A stretch of DNA of 64,000 nt from an uncultured Bartonella sp. (GTDB lineage Bacteria > Pseudomonadota > Alphaproteobacteria > Rhizobiales > Rhizobiaceae): the NCBI GenBank assembly GCA_946478235.1, contig CAMLBF010000001.1, positions 513,427 through 577,426 on the forward strand, given 5' to 3'. Below are positions 28,297 through 39,676 of this stretch, one piece after another. Made by a program: the position numbers and the translations under genes. The notes beneath the pieces were generated by a model. That model ran no database searches. It had not been told where the DNA came from and saw only the letters and a program-made list of their open reading frames with translations. Positions within the stretch are counted from its first letter, which is position 1. The number at the start of each line of letters is the position of its first letter.

Positions 28297-29259
28297 CTAT
28301 TTTTTTGCACCGTGATGAACACTTCCAGCCGTTAATATGCGCAATACACCAATAGCTTCATCACCATTTGTTCTCGGTTCTTCACGTGTTTCAATACAAT
28401 GAATAAAATGTTGTAATTCGCGCGTAAGCGGCATTGCTTCTTCCGTTGCGATATATTCTGGCTCATCAGCGGTAAAAGCCCACTGATTATTATCTTGCCA
28501 AACTTCAAACCGATAAATCGCTAACTTGCGCTCCCACGGCTCTACATCGTCAAACACAGCCATGGCTTTTGTACCAACCACGGTTAAACGGCGCTCACGA
28601 TAGGGATTTAACCGCGAAGCGAAAAGGTGGCTGCGCATACCATTTGGAAATGTCATATGAACATGGGCAAAATCGGAAAGCTGATCGATAATCGCTGCCC
28701 CTTCGCCACGAACTTCACTTGGCTCACATTTGGTTAAAGCCAAAATCATAGAAAGGTCGTGTGGCGCCAAATCCCATAGCGCATCACTTTCGGTATGGAA
28801 TTTTCCCAACCCTAAACGGTGCGCGTGAATATACCGCACATCGCCTAAAACACCTTCATTGACGAGCTCCAAAAGTTTTTCAAATGCAGGGTGATAACGC
28901 AAGACATGGCCAACCATAAAAATGCGTTTATTTTCTCTTGCAATCCTCACCTCACGCTCTGCATCTGCAACATTCAAAGCTATCGGTTTTTCAACCAGAA
29001 CATCTTTACCGTTTTCAACCGCCCGTATGGCATTTTCTGCATGGAATTGCGGTGGTAATGCAAAAACCATTGCATCAATGTCTTTTCGGGTAAAAACGTC
29101 TTCAACCGGTATAGCTTCAACATCGTGTTCAGCTGCAAACCCTTCCGCCCGATGCGCATTAACATCGGAAACAGCTGCAAGCGCTCCTAAACTTTTTAAG
29201 GTACGTATGTGATTACTCCCCCAGTAACCACATCCTAAAACTGCTATGCGTGGCGCCAT
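28297..29259 (-). CDS. Gfo/Idh/MocA oxidoreductase, candidate GnnA
   Basis: 320 residues. The N-terminal Rossmann fold begins with LGCGYWGSNHIRTL, and the family motif EKPIAL (catalytic Lys) is at about residue 95. The C-terminal part includes WDLAPHDLSMIL (H-x-D near the active site). It should oxidise the 3-OH of a UDP-amino sugar with NAD, giving the substrate of the adjacent aminotransferase. The pair order and orientation suggest one transcription unit. See the aminotransferase entry for the GnnA/GnnB argument and the WlbA-type alternative. Confidence 0.82.
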   Translation of the reverse strand: MAPRIAVLGCGYWGSNHIRTLKSLGALAAVSDVNAHRAEGFAAEHDVEAIPVEDVFTRKDIDAMVFALPPQFHAENAIRAVENGKDVLVEKPIALNVADAEREVRIARENKRIFMVGHVLRYHPAFEKLLELVNEGVLGDVRYIHAHRLGLGKFHTESDALWDLAPHDLSMILALTKCEPSEVRGEGAAIIDQLSDFAHVHMTFPNGMRSHLFASRLNPYRERRLTVVGTKAMAVFDDVEPWERKLAIYRFEVWQDNNQWAFTADEPEYIATEEAMPLTRELQHFIHCIETREEPRTNGDEAIGVLRILTAGSVHHGAKK

Positions 29260-29363
29260 TGTCTATGCCTTATACTCTAATTCTAATGCTAAAAAAGCAA
29301 TGTAATAGTAGTTCAATATCGGTGATGAGCGTCAATGACAAGAGAAAAGGTTGAACACGACGC

Positions 29364-29392
29364 TTGACAGAACGACATACAACACTTTATAT
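29364..29392 (+). promoter_or_regulatory. sigma-70 promoter of tRNA-Met
   Basis: TTGACA at 29364-29369, a 17-base spacer, and TTATAT at 29387-29392; predicted start about 30 bases before the tRNA. Confidence 0.75.
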
Positions 29393-29431
29393 CGCCGCTA
29401 CAGCTTATTGTTTTAGAAATAAGTGGTTTGG

Positions 29432-29508
29432 GGCGGAGTAGCTCAGTAGGTTAGAGCAGAGGAATCATAATCCTTGTGTCGGGGGTTCGAATCCCTCCTC
29501 CGCTACCA
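29432..29508 (+). tRNA. tRNA-Met (CAT), elongator
   Basis: 77 nt including an encoded CCA. Acceptor stem GGCGGAG / CTCCGCT, D-loop AGCTCAGTAGGTTAGAGC, anticodon loop ATCATAA with anticodon CAT, T-arm GGGGGTTCGAATCCCTC. The G1-U72 acceptor and missing C1-A72 features fit the elongator, not the initiator. Confidence 0.95.
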
Positions 29509-29983
29509 ATTTCTTCTCAAGTTAAAAATTTATTTATGCTTATTTCTTCCCAAATTGGGAAACGCGTTATAGCCACTCGCTTTATAAAACCAGAAATTCA
29601 TTAATTATTATAACTTGTTAGCCAAATCACCTTTATAGGTAATCGGGCTTATTGAGATCAAACATTGCATAACTGCAATTGTTGGAAACGTCATTTTCTA
29701 TCGCAATTCAAAATTTAATCTATCGCAATTCAAAATTTAAATTGAAACATTGAATGGGCTAATAAAGCACGAAAATAGTGATGGATAAGCAAGATTTTCG
29801 TTATTTATTATCAACAGAATCAGATCAATCAATTATCTGTCATTGAGTAACGTGCCAATTACTTTTGATCGTATTCTTACGTCTTTTATTGATGCTATTA
29901 GCACTGTATATGCGCTAATATAGAAAGCCGACGAATTTTACCATCGTGCAGCGGTAAAATGGAAATAATGTAGAGAATTTTAA
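29509..29983. other. intergenic region between tRNA-Met and fhs
   Basis: About 475 bases without a gene. It holds the tandem 22-base repeat at 29697-29740 and must hold the fhs promoter, which I cannot place with confidence. The fhs ribosome-binding site is GAGA in front of 29984. Confidence 0.5.
29697..29740. repeat. tandem direct repeat, 22 bases, two perfect copies
   Basis: Copies at 29697-29718 and 29719-29740 are identical; unit begins TCTATCGCAATTC and ends AAAATTTAA. It lies about 245 bases in front of fhs. Confidence 0.9.
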
Positions 29984-31657
29984 ATGAACCCAACTGATAT
30001 CGAAATTGCCCGTGCAGCCAAGAAATTGCCTATCGGTGAAATTGCCAAAAAACTTGATATTCCATATGAAAGTTTGATTCCTTACGGCCATGATAAAGCA
30101 AAAATAAGTGCGCCATTTATTGAGAGCTTAAAGAACAAAAAAGACGGAAAACTTATCCTTGTAACCGCAATTAACCCCACCCCAGCCGGAGAAGGAAAAA
30201 CCACAACATCAGTTGGACTGACTGACGCGCTTAATAAAATAGGCAAAAAAGCAATAGCAGCTTTGCGCGAACCATCTTTAGGGCCAAGTTTCGGAATGAA
30301 AGGCGGTGCTGCTGGTGGTGGTTATGCTCAGGTCATTCCGATGGAAGATCTAAATCTGCATTTTACCGGTGATTTTCATGCGATTACCTCGGCACACAAT
30401 CTTCTCGCAGCCATGGTTGATAACCACATCTATTGGGGAAATGAGCAAAAAATTGATTCGCGCCGTGTAACTTGGAAACGCGTTGAAGACATGAACGACC
30501 GTGCATTGCGTGATGTTATTATATCTTTGGGAGGCATAAAAAATGGCTTTCCACGACAAAGCGGTTTCGATATCACAGTTGCATCTGAAATCATGGCAAT
30601 CCTTTGCCTTTCCAGCAATCTGGCCGATCTTACCGAAAAATTGGGAAAAATTATTATTGGATACCGGCATGATAAAACAGCCGTCACCGCATCAGACCTT
30701 CATGCCGAAGGCGCCATGGCCGTTTTATTAAAAGATGCCATACAACCCAATCTCGTACAAACCTTGGAAAATAATCCGGTTCTTATTCACGGTGGTCCAT
30801 TTGCCAATATCGCACATGGTTGCAACTCTATGATTGCAACAAAAGCGGCGCTAAAACTTGCAGACTATATTGTAACCGAAGCCGGATTTGGCGCTGATTT
30901 GGGCGCAGAAAAGTTTTTTGATATTAAATGCCGAAAAGCTGGTATTGCACCAAGTGCGGTTGTTATTGTCGCAACAATTCGCGCCCTTAAAATGAATGGC
31001 GGTGTAAAAAAGTCTGATCTTGCCGCTGAAAATATTGATGCGCTTAAAAGCGGCTCAGCCAATCTTATACGGCATATTTCCAATATCGAAAAATACGGTT
31101 TACCAGTTGTTGTCGCTATTAATTATTTTAATTCCGATACAGAACAAGAGATTAAGACATTAACCGATATTGTTGCCGATACAGGACATCGCGCCATTTT
31201 ATGCCATCATTGGGAACAAGGAAGCACTGGAGCAACAGAGCTTGCCCAGCATGTGGTTGATGTTATCGACGAAAACAACAGTAATTTTAAGCCGATTTAT
31301 GAAGATAATCTTTCTTTGAGCGAGAAAATTCAAACGATTGTCAAAGAGATTTATCATGGGCGCGAAGCGATAATACCCGAGACAATCAAAAACCAGCTAA
31401 AAGAATGGGAAGATGCAGGTTACAGCAAATTACCTGTCTGTATGGCAAAAACACAATATTCTTTTTCTGCTGACCCTACCCTTCTCGGAGCACCAGAAGA
31501 TTTTGATATTCCAGTACGAGAAGTAAGATTATGTGCTGGTGCTGGATTTATCGTAGTCATCTGTGGGGATATTATGACAATGCCAGGACTTCCTAGAGTG
31601 CCAATGGCAGAGAAAATATTTATTAACGCGAAAGGACAGATTGAAGGTCTTTCGTAA
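29984..31657 (+). CDS. fhs: formate-tetrahydrofolate ligase
   Basis: 557 residues, full family length. The ATP-binding loop is [13 protein letters not shown] near residue 64; [20 protein letters not shown] and the folate-region [15 protein letters not shown] are conserved. The enzyme makes 10-formyl-THF from formate, THF and ATP, feeding one-carbon metabolism. It is monocistronic and ends at a bidirectional terminator shared with the RND pump operon. Confidence 0.97.
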   Translation: MNPTDIEIARAAKKLPIGEIAKKLDIPYESLIPYGHDKAKISAPFIESLKNKKDGKLILVTAINPTPAGEGKTTTSVGLTDALNKIGKKAIAALREPSLGPSFGMKGGAAGGGYAQVIPMEDLNLHFTGDFHAITSAHNLLAAMVDNHIYWGNEQKIDSRRVTWKRVEDMNDRALRDVIISLGGIKNGFPRQSGFDITVASEIMAILCLSSNLADLTEKLGKIIIGYRHDKTAVTASDLHAEGAMAVLLKDAIQPNLVQTLENNPVLIHGGPFANIAHGCNSMIATKAALKLADYIVTEAGFGADLGAEKFFDIKCRKAGIAPSAVVIVATIRALKMNGGVKKSDLAAENIDALKSGSANLIRHISNIEKYGLPVVVAINYFNSDTEQEIKTLTDIVADTGHRAILCHHWEQGSTGATELAQHVVDVIDENNSNFKPIYEDNLSLSEKIQTIVKEIYHGREAIIPETIKNQLKEWEDAGYSKLPVCMAKTQYSFSADPTLLGAPEDFDIPVREVRLCAGAGFIVVICGDIMTMPGLPRVPMAEKIFINAKGQIEGLS

Positions 31658-31726
31658 GCACGAATAGATTTTTCAGGTTCCCCCCACGTAAAAATTCCAA
31701 AAACAAAAAATAAAAATTGCAAAAAT

Positions 31727-31757
31727 AAAACCCCGGTGAAAACCGGGGTTTTATTTT
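31727..31757. terminator. bidirectional rho-independent terminator
   Basis: 11-base perfect stem AAAACCCCGGT / ACCGGGGTTTT closed by a GAAA tetraloop, with T-rich flanks in both orientations. It separates the convergent fhs and bepE genes. Confidence 0.9.
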
Positions 31758-31780
31758 ATCTTTTAACTGACAATAAAAAA

Positions 31781-34700
31781 TCAGCTGGCTTTTGCAGGCG
31801 TACCGCTACTGCCTTCCTGCGCGCTTCCCGTTGCTTGTGTATCAGAGCCACCTGTACGTGATGCCCGATTACCACTAAACAAGCGGTAGAACATAGGAAT
31901 GAAGAAGGTTGCAACGCAGGTTGCTGCAATCATACCGCCAATAACACCGGTACCAATCGCATGACGGCTTGCCGAACCTGCACCTGTTGATCTTGCAAGA
32001 GGAACAACACCCAGAATAAACGCAAGTGATGTCATAACAATAGGACGGAAACGCAAGCGTGCTGCCGAAAGTGCCGCTTCAATAGCAGACTTGCCGTTTT
32101 CACGCTCAATAACTGCAAACTCAACAATCAAAATAGCGTTCTTGGCCGCAAGTCCAACCAACGTAACCAATCCAATCTGAAAATAAACGTCATTACTGAG
32201 GCCACGAAGATAGGTGAATGTCAGCGCACCGGCAATTGCGAAAGGCACAGCCGTAACAACTGCAAATGGCAAACTCCAACGTTCATATTGTGCTGCAAGA
32301 ATGAGGAACACCATGATGATACCGAATATCATCGCAGTAGAACCAGCACCGCCAGCCACAACTTCCTGATAGGCTGATCCTGTCCATGCAATCTGATAGG
32401 TGTTTGGTAGCACCTGATTTGCAACTTCGGTCATAGCCTTAATTGAGTCACCAGATGTGTAACCATTAGCCGGATTACCCATGATCTTAGTAGCATAGAA
32501 CGCATTGAACCGTTCAAGCTGATCGGCACCTGTAATACGCTTTGTGCTGACCAAGGCATTAAGTGGGATCATATTGCCCGAATTGGACCGTACGAACACC
32601 TGCTTGATATCTTCCGCACTTTTACGGAACTCACCTTCGGATTGTATCTTAACCTGATAGTTACGACCATAAAGCGTAAAATCGTTGATATAAATATTAC
32701 CGAATGTTGCCGAAAGTGCATCATAGATCGAGTTGATTGGCACACCCATAGCACGTGCTTTCACACGATCAACGTGGAAATCATAGGTAGGCACATTTGG
32801 ATCAAACGTTGTACGAACACTTTGCAATTCTGGGCGCTGATTAGCAGCGTTAACCAGCTTCATTGTCATCGTATAGAGATCGGCAATTGACCCACCACTA
32901 CGGTCTTGCAAGTACAATTCAAAACCACCTGTTGTCGAAAGACCGGTAATCGGTGGCGGATTGAAGGCAATTGTCACACCGTCTTTAATGCCTGATGCCA
33001 TGCCAACAACTTTAGGTGCGATAACACGTGCATCATCTTGCGGATTAGGTCTATCTTTCCAGTCCTTGAACATGACGAACATTGCGCCTGTACTGGTTTT
33101 CAGACCACCAGATAGGAGGTCGTAACCAGAAATTTCAGCAATATTGTCAACAGCAGGATTAGAACGAAGAATTTCATATGCCTGATCAATAACACCTGAT
33201 GTTCTCTCGAGAGATGAAGCAGAAGGCAAAATTGACACTGCTAGAATATACCCCTGATCCTCATCTGGAACCAATGAGCTTGGAACCTTTTCAAACATAA
33301 ACACTGCAAAAGCACAGACAGCCAAAAATACGATGATACCCGCCCATATTTTATGAACAAAAAAGTCCACGCCAACGACATAAGCATCCGTAATTTTCTG
33401 GAAAAAGTTATTGAACATACGGAATGGAGCAATTGGCTCTTTATGGGATGGTTTCAGCAATATTGCGCAGAGTGCTGGTGTCAGAGTCAAAGCAACTGTA
33501 CCAGAAATAACAACAGAAATTGCAATCGTAACAGCAAATTGTTGGTACATCACGCCGGCCATGCCACCCATAAATGAAACAGGAATAAACACAGCACAAA
33601 GCACAAGCACAATAGCGATAACCGGCCCGGTAACTTCACTCATCGACTTAACAGCAGCATCATGCGGTGAAAGTTTTTCTTCCGACATAACGCGTTCGAC
33701 GTTTTCCAACACCACAATCGCGTCGTCAACAACAATACCGATAGCCAGAACCAACCCAAACAGGGTCAACATGTTGATCGAGAAACCAAGCACGTAAATA
33801 CCTGCAAACGTACCGATAATCGAGATTGGCACCGCAATAATTGGAATGAGTGTCGCTCGCCAGTTTTGCAAGAAAATGAACACAACAACAATCACAAGCA
33901 GGATAGCTTCAATGAAGGTGTGGATCACTTCTTCAACGGAAACCTGAATGAATTTCGTTGTATCATATGGCACTGAATATTCTATTCCCGGAGGGAACGC
34001 GACTTTCAGTTCACTCATACGCTTTTTGATAGCATCCATGGTTGCAAGCGCATTGGCACCCGGTTGCAAGAACAGCATAATTGGCACCATAGGGTTGCCG
34101 TTTAATTTTGAATCAACAAAATATTGCTGAGCGCCGAGTTCTATTCTCGCAACATCCTTGAGCCGCAGCGCAGCACCAGTATCATCAGATTGCAAGATGA
34201 TTTCGCCGAATTCTTCTGCAGTTACCAAACGCCCCTGTGTTGTCGCTGAATAGGTAAATGCGCCGTCAATATCTGGCTTTTCACCAATACGGCCAACTGG
34301 ATATTGGTTGTTTTGCTCTTTCACAGAGTTAATAACATCCGTTGGTGTCAAATTATATTGAGCAAGCTTATCCGGACGGAGCCAGATACGCATTGAATAG
34401 TCAATATTACCCAAAACCTGAGCATCACCAACGCCCGGAATACGCTTTAGATCGTCAACTACATTGAGAAGTGCATAGTTACCAACATAAGTTCTGTCAT
34501 ATGCACTGTTGGTTGACCGCATAGCGACCAAGCCCAAAATAGATGACGAACGCTTATCAGCAACAACGCCTAAGCGTTGAACCTCTTGCGGCAACGTTGT
34601 TAGCGCACGTTGAACACGGTTGTTAACATTAATCGTTGCCTGATCAGGATCAGTTCCTAGAGCAAAAGTAACTGTTATCTGCAATGTTCCAGAAGCATTA

Positions 34701-34948
34701 CTGGTCGATTGCATATAAATCATATCTTCCACACCGTTGATTTTTTGTTCCAATGGAACAGCAACGGTTTGAGCAACAGTTTCCGCACTCGCACCCGGAT
34801 ATTGCGCACTGACAACAACCTGAGGCGGTAGCAGATCAGGATATTGGGCGACTGGCAATATGCGCATACATATGAAGCCGGCCAATACGATGATGATTGA
34901 AATAACCGACGCGAAAACCGGCCGATTAATAAAAAAGCTATAGCTCAT
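31781..34948 (-). CDS. bepE: RND multidrug efflux transporter (AcrB/BepE-like)
   Basis: 1055 residues, HAE1 family. It opens with [20 protein letters not shown] (TM1) and has the proton-relay motif in TM4 ([17 protein letters not shown], two Asp) and the porter domain repeats. In HAE1 pumps this trimer extrudes drugs, bile salts and dyes through an outer-membrane channel with the help of a periplasmic adaptor. The C-terminal tail is Ser/Gly/Thr-rich. Its start overlaps the adaptor stop (ATGA). The divergent TetR gene points to the BepDE system of Brucella. Confidence 0.93.
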   Translation of the reverse strand: MSYSFFINRPVFASVISIIIVLAGFICMRILPVAQYPDLLPPQVVVSAQYPGASAETVAQTVAVPLEQKINGVEDMIYMQSTSNASGTLQITVTFALGTDPDQATINVNNRVQRALTTLPQEVQRLGVVADKRSSSILGLVAMRSTNSAYDRTYVGNYALLNVVDDLKRIPGVGDAQVLGNIDYSMRIWLRPDKLAQYNLTPTDVINSVKEQNNQYPVGRIGEKPDIDGAFTYSATTQGRLVTAEEFGEIILQSDDTGAALRLKDVARIELGAQQYFVDSKLNGNPMVPIMLFLQPGANALATMDAIKKRMSELKVAFPPGIEYSVPYDTTKFIQVSVEEVIHTFIEAILLVIVVVFIFLQNWRATLIPIIAVPISIIGTFAGIYVLGFSINMLTLFGLVLAIGIVVDDAIVVLENVERVMSEEKLSPHDAAVKSMSEVTGPVIAIVLVLCAVFIPVSFMGGMAGVMYQQFAVTIAISVVISGTVALTLTPALCAILLKPSHKEPIAPFRMFNNFFQKITDAYVVGVDFFVHKIWAGIIVFLAVCAFAVFMFEKVPSSLVPDEDQGYILAVSILPSASSLERTSGVIDQAYEILRSNPAVDNIAEISGYDLLSGGLKTSTGAMFVMFKDWKDRPNPQDDARVIAPKVVGMASGIKDGVTIAFNPPPITGLSTTGGFELYLQDRSGGSIADLYTMTMKLVNAANQRPELQSVRTTFDPNVPTYDFHVDRVKARAMGVPINSIYDALSATFGNIYINDFTLYGRNYQVKIQSEGEFRKSAEDIKQVFVRSNSGNMIPLNALVSTKRITGADQLERFNAFYATKIMGNPANGYTSGDSIKAMTEVANQVLPNTYQIAWTGSAYQEVVAGGAGSTAMIFGIIMVFLILAAQYERWSLPFAVVTAVPFAIAGALTFTYLRGLSNDVYFQIGLVTLVGLAAKNAILIVEFAVIERENGKSAIEAALSAARLRFRPIVMTSLAFILGVVPLARSTGAGSASRHAIGTGVIGGMIAATCVATFFIPMFYRLFSGNRASRTGGSDTQATGSAQEGSSGTPAKAS

Positions 34949-36288
34949 TGTGCGGGCCCCGAAGTTTTGTCATTGCCCCCATTGGCAGGCGCTGGCTTAT
35001 CCTCGGTTACTTGAACCATAAGGCTTTTTCCTGGAGGAACGCGCATCATACCTTGTTCAATATACACTTGCCCCTCGGTAACAACCTCGTCACCGTCTTT
35101 CAGACCTTCTGCATTCTTGGCATTATCCTGCCCGTCAACGGTTGCATCTGCAAGCAACCAGTCGCCGTTCTGCATTTTACGAACAGCCTTAACAGGACGT
35201 TGTTCCACAGCCATAAGTCTGCCGGCATCCTGCGCATTTGCACCCGGAGCTGGAGCCTTATTATCATCGGCTGGTGCGCCATTTGCCGGCGCTCCTGCGC
35301 CTGCACCTTCAGGCTTTTTCAACACATAAACAAATTGGCCATTGCTGGTTTGCATCAATGCGGATTCCGGAATTGTAATGGCATCTGCCATTTTGATACC
35401 AGTCACCGTAACGCGAACAAACATACCCGGCACCAATCTGCGATCAGGATTCGGGATAACAGCACGTGCGCCCAATGTACCGGTTTGTTTGTCAATCGTT
35501 GGCGATGTGAAATCTACGGTACCTTGTTGCGGATAATCGACACCTTCACCGAGGCGAACCGTGATTTTAAGATTATCTATCTTCTCACCACGTTTTTGCA
35601 TTTCTTGCATCAAACCACGAATTTGCTGATATTCGCCATCAGCAAATGAGAAGTTCACATAGGTAGGATCCAATTGTGTAATCGTGGTCAATAGACTGGA
35701 TGATGGATCTGTTCCGATCAATGAACCTTCTGAAACAGCTTCACGGCTGGTCAATCCGCTAATTGGCGCTGTAACCTTAGTATATTCAAGGTTCAACTCG
35801 GCTGTACGCAACTCGGCTTTAGCCTGCATCAGCGTTGCCTGATCGGCATCACGCTTGGCAAAAGCCTGATCACGTTGCGATGTTGATTGAACTTTCTGTT
35901 TCACCAATTCTTCAGCACGATCAGCATCACGCACGGCCTGATCATAATTAGCCTGAGCCTGAGCAACTTGTGCCCGTGCTGAAGCTACCGCTGCTTCATA
36001 TTTATCAGGATCTATCTCAAACAGAACATCGCCCTGTTTGACTTCAGAACCTTCAACAAAATTACGATGCAACAAAATACCACCGACACGCGCACGAACT
36101 TCCGTTTCACGGTAAGCAACAACACGTGCAGCATATTCATAGTTGATAGGTATCTCTGTTGCATGAATAACTTTTCCGCTCACTTTCGATGGCGGAGGCA
36201 TATGCGGTTCCTCTTTGCCACAGGCAGCGAGCCCGAAAGACAGTGTGCCGATAACAAGACCGGCTGAGAGTTTGTTAAATAGTGTCAT
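34945..36288 (-). CDS. bepD: RND efflux periplasmic adaptor (AcrA/BepD-like)
   Basis: 447 residues. A lipoprotein-type signal peptide ([10 protein letters not shown], Cys23) precedes the barrel-sandwich and lipoyl halves ([30 protein letters not shown]), the alpha-helical hairpin ([22 protein letters not shown]) and the beta-barrel domain. Near residues 327-360 a low-complexity Ala/Gly/Pro-rich insert ([15 protein letters not shown] and onward) is present that most adaptors lack. It is translated just ahead of bepE. Confidence 0.92.
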   Translation of the reverse strand: MTLFNKLSAGLVIGTLSFGLAACGKEEPHMPPPSKVSGKVIHATEIPINYEYAARVVAYRETEVRARVGGILLHRNFVEGSEVKQGDVLFEIDPDKYEAAVASARAQVAQAQANYDQAVRDADRAEELVKQKVQSTSQRDQAFAKRDADQATLMQAKAELRTAELNLEYTKVTAPISGLTSREAVSEGSLIGTDPSSSLLTTITQLDPTYVNFSFADGEYQQIRGLMQEMQKRGEKIDNLKITVRLGEGVDYPQQGTVDFTSPTIDKQTGTLGARAVIPNPDRRLVPGMFVRVTVTGIKMADAITIPESALMQTSNGQFVYVLKKPEGAGAGAPANGAPADDNKAPAPGANAQDAGRLMAVEQRPVKAVRKMQNGDWLLADATVDGQDNAKNAEGLKDGDEVVTEGQVYIEQGMMRVPPGKSLMVQVTEDKPAPANGGNDKTSGPAQ

Positions 36289-36329
36289 ATGGTGTCAGAC
36301 CTTGATTTTTATTCGTGTCCGGTAAAATA

Positions 36330-36349
36330 TACATACATGAATGAATGTA
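36330..36349. promoter_or_regulatory. candidate AcrR/BepR-type operator
   Basis: TACAT-A-CAT-GA-ATG-A-ATGTA, an imperfect 20-base palindrome 42 bases in front of bepD. It closely resembles the E. coli AcrR operator (TACATACATT ... ATGTATGTA), so it likely binds the product of the divergent TetR gene. Confidence 0.7.
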
Positions 36350-36470
36350 AATAGCCAAATGGCTCATAAACATATAATAACAGTAATATTATGGCGTCAC
36401 AACCAAGTTGCAACATAGATCGTTCGTTTTTCCGTTAAGATTAACGTGATCGCTAAAGGGAACTGAATAT

Positions 36471-37094
36471 ATGCGACGGACAAAAGCTGCTGCTGCTGAA
36501 ACGCGGGAAACTATTCTAGATGCCGCCGAGCTTGTTTTTTTGGATAAAGGTGTTTCTCAAGCGTCGCTGAACGATATTGCTAAGCGTGCCGGTGTTACGC
36601 GCGGCGCAATCTATTTTCATTTTCGTGACAAGCTTGCCATCTATAATGCAATTATCGACCGGATAAAATTTCCCCAAGAAGAGCTGATCGACGAAGTAAA
36701 AAGAAATGATTCGGTCAATCCGATAGATGTATTGGAAAATTCTGCCTGTTCATGCCTAGAAAGATTTGTTGAGGATGAACATCAGCAGCGCGTTATGACA
36801 ATCATTACCTTGCGATGTGAATATGTTGAAGAATTTTCAGAAGTCATATTTCGTTTGCGCAAAGCACATGCCGGCATGTTGGATTTATTCGTCCGATTGT
36901 TTCACGTTGCCAAATCCCGTCAAATGCTTGCTGATGATTGGTCACCGGAAGATGCCGCCCGTGTTCTTGTTACCATCGTCGCCGGTATGTTGCATGAATG
37001 GTTGAATTCAGAAAAAGCCTTTGACCTCAACCAACTTGGAAAGAAACTGATTTTAACCCAAACAACCGCCTTTCGCAAAAAAACAGATAAATAG
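36471..37094 (+). CDS. bepR: TetR/AcrR family repressor of the efflux operon
   Basis: 207 residues. The N-terminal helix-turn-helix is classical: ETILDAAELVFLDKGVSQAS, then DIAKRAGVTRGAIYFHF. The C-terminal domain is the AcrR type (ECSCLERFVE, MLHEWL). It is divergent from bepDE with a 182-base intergenic region that contains the AcrR-like operator, which supports its role as local drug-responsive repressor. No strong AGGAG is seen, but the GGGAACTG element is seven to twelve bases from the ATG. Confidence 0.88.
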   Translation: MRRTKAAAAETRETILDAAELVFLDKGVSQASLNDIAKRAGVTRGAIYFHFRDKLAIYNAIIDRIKFPQEELIDEVKRNDSVNPIDVLENSACSCLERFVEDEHQQRVMTIITLRCEYVEEFSEVIFRLRKAHAGMLDLFVRLFHVAKSRQMLADDWSPEDAARVLVTIVAGMLHEWLNSEKAFDLNQLGKKLILTQTTAFRKKTDK

Positions 37095-37284
37095 AATTTT
37101 CCGCTCACCCTTGTGCCATTATAATACAACACCAATTATCGACGATAATCATAAATAGATAATCGACGAATAAACAATGCTGATATGATAATTGCATTCA
37201 CCGCACATGATATTGCATTTCGCGTTCTTGCGAACCACAAACACCAAGTATCAAATAACAAGCAGTCTTTTGAAAAAACATTTT

Positions 37285-37329
37285 AGTGGCAAGCCAATAA
37301 GTGACAAGCTAATGAGCGGCAAACCGGCC
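37285..37329. repeat. degenerate tandem repeat, 15-base unit
   Basis: Three adjoining imperfect units beginning AGTGGCAAGCC (37285), AGTGACAAGCT (37300) and AGCGGCAAACC (37315), in the spacer between bepR and pgi. Confidence 0.55.
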
Positions 37330-37382
37330 TCGTTGTTATAATAGGCCACCATTACACCTCATCACACCTCAGCGGCTAAAAT

Positions 37383-39029
37383 TTAGCGGCTGCGATGCGT
37401 TAAAACATGCGAAATCAGCCCCATAGTTGAGCTGTCGCGATTTTCGGCCTTTGCCTCGCCTGAAACCATAGGTAACAACTCATTTGCAAGTTCTTTACCC
37501 AGTTCGACACCCCATTGGTCAAAGGAATTGATATTCATTAAGGCGCCTTCTACAAAAACGCGATGTTCATAAAGCGCAATAAGACGGCCTAATGTAAAGG
37601 GCGTCAATTTATCAAGAACAAGTGTGATGCTCGGTCTATTACCTTCGAAACTTCTATGCAGGCTCAAGTTTTCAGCAGCAATATCATCCATGCCGTTTTT
37701 AAGCATCATTGCTTGTGCTTCTTCTGGTGAGCGTCCTCGCATCAATGCTTCCGATTGTGCCAAGCAATTGGATACTAACATACTATGCTGGCGTTGCAAA
37801 TTAGGCTCGTGCCCATTCACCGCCATTATAAATTCAACAGGTATTATATCCGTTCCCTGATGCAAAAGTTGGAAGAAAGCATGTTGCCCATTGGTTCCCG
37901 GTTCACCCCAAACAATTGGTCCTGTTGGCGTTGCTACCGGCATACTATCAAGTGTTACATGCTTGCCGTTTGATTCCATATCCAATTGTTGTAGATAGGC
38001 AGGAAAACGCGATAATCTTTCTTCATAAGGGATTATTGCCCTTGTTGAATAACCACAGACGACCCGATGCCAAAATCCCAACATGCCCAAAATCATTGGT
38101 AAATTGGTGTGCAAAGGCGCATCCTTAAAATGCATATCCATAGCGTGTGCGCCAGCAAGAAAACGTTCAAATTGAGCGCCACCAATTGCCAACATAACCG
38201 GTAGGCCAATGGCAGACCACACAGAATAACGCCCACCAACCCAGTTCCAAAAGCCAAATACACGTGCGCTATCAATGCCAAAATCAGCAACTTTATCGAG
38301 TGCCGTAGAAACAGCCGCAAAATGCTTAGAAACAGCCAATTCGCCCAAGGCATCGCTAATCCATTGGCGGGCAACTCTTGCATTTGTCATAGTTTCTGCT
38401 GTGGTAAATGTTTTCGATGCCACAATGATTAGCGTTGTTGCAGGATTTAAGTTTGCAAGCGTGTCAACGATATGTGCACTATCAACATTGGAAACGAAGT
38501 GACAACGCGGTCCGTCATGATAAGGGCGCAAAGCCAATGTCACCATTTTAGGGCCTAAATCGGAACCTCCAATACCAATATTGACAATATCGGTTATTTT
38601 ATCGCCATGCTCGCCGGTAAAGGTTCCATCGCGTACGGCTTCCGCGAATTTTTCCATACGGGACAGAACATCATGTACATCGGCAACAACATTCCTGTCT
38701 CCCAATTCAATAACCGCATCTTTGGGCGCACGTAACGCAACGTGGAGAACAGCACGATTTTCTGTCGTATTAATAATGTCACCACGATACATCGCGTCAC
38801 GTCTACCGGCAACATCTGCTGCTGCAACAAGATTATTAAGCAATGTCATGGTTTCTGCTGTGACGCAGCATTTGGAATAATCCAACAACAAATCGTCCAT
38901 CACAGCAGAAAAATGATCAAAACGCTGAGGATCTGCGCTAAAAAGTTTACGTATGTCTCGCCCTGCCGCTAAAGCATGGTTTTTTAAAGCGTCCAATGCC
39001 AACTGAAAAGTTTCTTCATTGCGAGCCAT
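37383..39029 (-). CDS. pgi: glucose-6-phosphate isomerase
   Basis: 548 residues from ATG 39029, which has AGGAGA at suitable distance; the frame runs on to 39077 but without family similarity. Motifs seen: [15 protein letters not shown] (substrate phosphate loop), [18 protein letters not shown] (family signature 1), [13 protein letters not shown] with the active-site His, and [13 protein letters not shown] (signature 2 with Lys). It links glucose-6-P and fructose-6-P; in this window the fructose PTS operon provides a nearby reason for use. Confidence 0.97.
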   Translation of the reverse strand: MARNEETFQLALDALKNHALAAGRDIRKLFSADPQRFDHFSAVMDDLLLDYSKCCVTAETMTLLNNLVAAADVAGRRDAMYRGDIINTTENRAVLHVALRAPKDAVIELGDRNVVADVHDVLSRMEKFAEAVRDGTFTGEHGDKITDIVNIGIGGSDLGPKMVTLALRPYHDGPRCHFVSNVDSAHIVDTLANLNPATTLIIVASKTFTTAETMTNARVARQWISDALGELAVSKHFAAVSTALDKVADFGIDSARVFGFWNWVGGRYSVWSAIGLPVMLAIGGAQFERFLAGAHAMDMHFKDAPLHTNLPMILGMLGFWHRVVCGYSTRAIIPYEERLSRFPAYLQQLDMESNGKHVTLDSMPVATPTGPIVWGEPGTNGQHAFFQLLHQGTDIIPVEFIMAVNGHEPNLQRQHSMLVSNCLAQSEALMRGRSPEEAQAMMLKNGMDDIAAENLSLHRSFEGNRPSITLVLDKLTPFTLGRLIALYEHRVFVEGALMNINSFDQWGVELGKELANELLPMVSGEAKAENRDSSTMGLISHVLTHRSR

Positions 39030-39676
39030 AACGATTTCTCCTAAAAATATGTCTAAAGAATCTAAGATGAAATTCATATAAGGAAAAGAGAAAAAAACAG
39101 ATTTACCAATTTTTGTTTTAATATCTTTTCAAATCTAAAAAAACGATTACGTCTTTATATATTTTTATCATTAAAAAACATATAGTTAAAACAATACATA
39201 CTGTAAAAATAAGTGATGAGAAAAACTTGTTTTTAAAACAGTTTATAACACATTTTAACCGCCTTAAAAAAGCATCATTAAACACTTATTCTATTTGTTT
39301 AAGACAACGGGACGAAAAATGTAATTACCATTCAGTCAGTTGTTTTATACTCAGTCATAACAGATTTTTCAGACAATCTTAAAACTCATTATAATTTTTA
39401 TCTTAGTAACCTATTGTTTTTTCAATTATATTTATAACACCTACAATATTTTTTTCATTTCGAACTGTTTCCCTCTAAACAGTAGAAATAGACATCACTA
39501 TATGATGAAACATATAATAGAACTAAAAATGGATTTTGATCTTGTAATCATTCTTATGACACTGTTTTGTAAAATGGCACGAAAAAATTATCCTAAATAA
39601 TAGATCTTTATAAAATAACAATTATAGTAACTTAAGTAACTTATATAGATAAATACATCATCATTATGGATTCTGC
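39030..39676. other. AT-rich intergenic region, no gene seen
   Basis: About 650 bases, strongly AT-rich (many A/T runs), between the divergently transcribed pgi and the sensor kinase gene. No ORF of note, no clear consensus promoter, no long inverted repeat. Confidence 0.6.
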
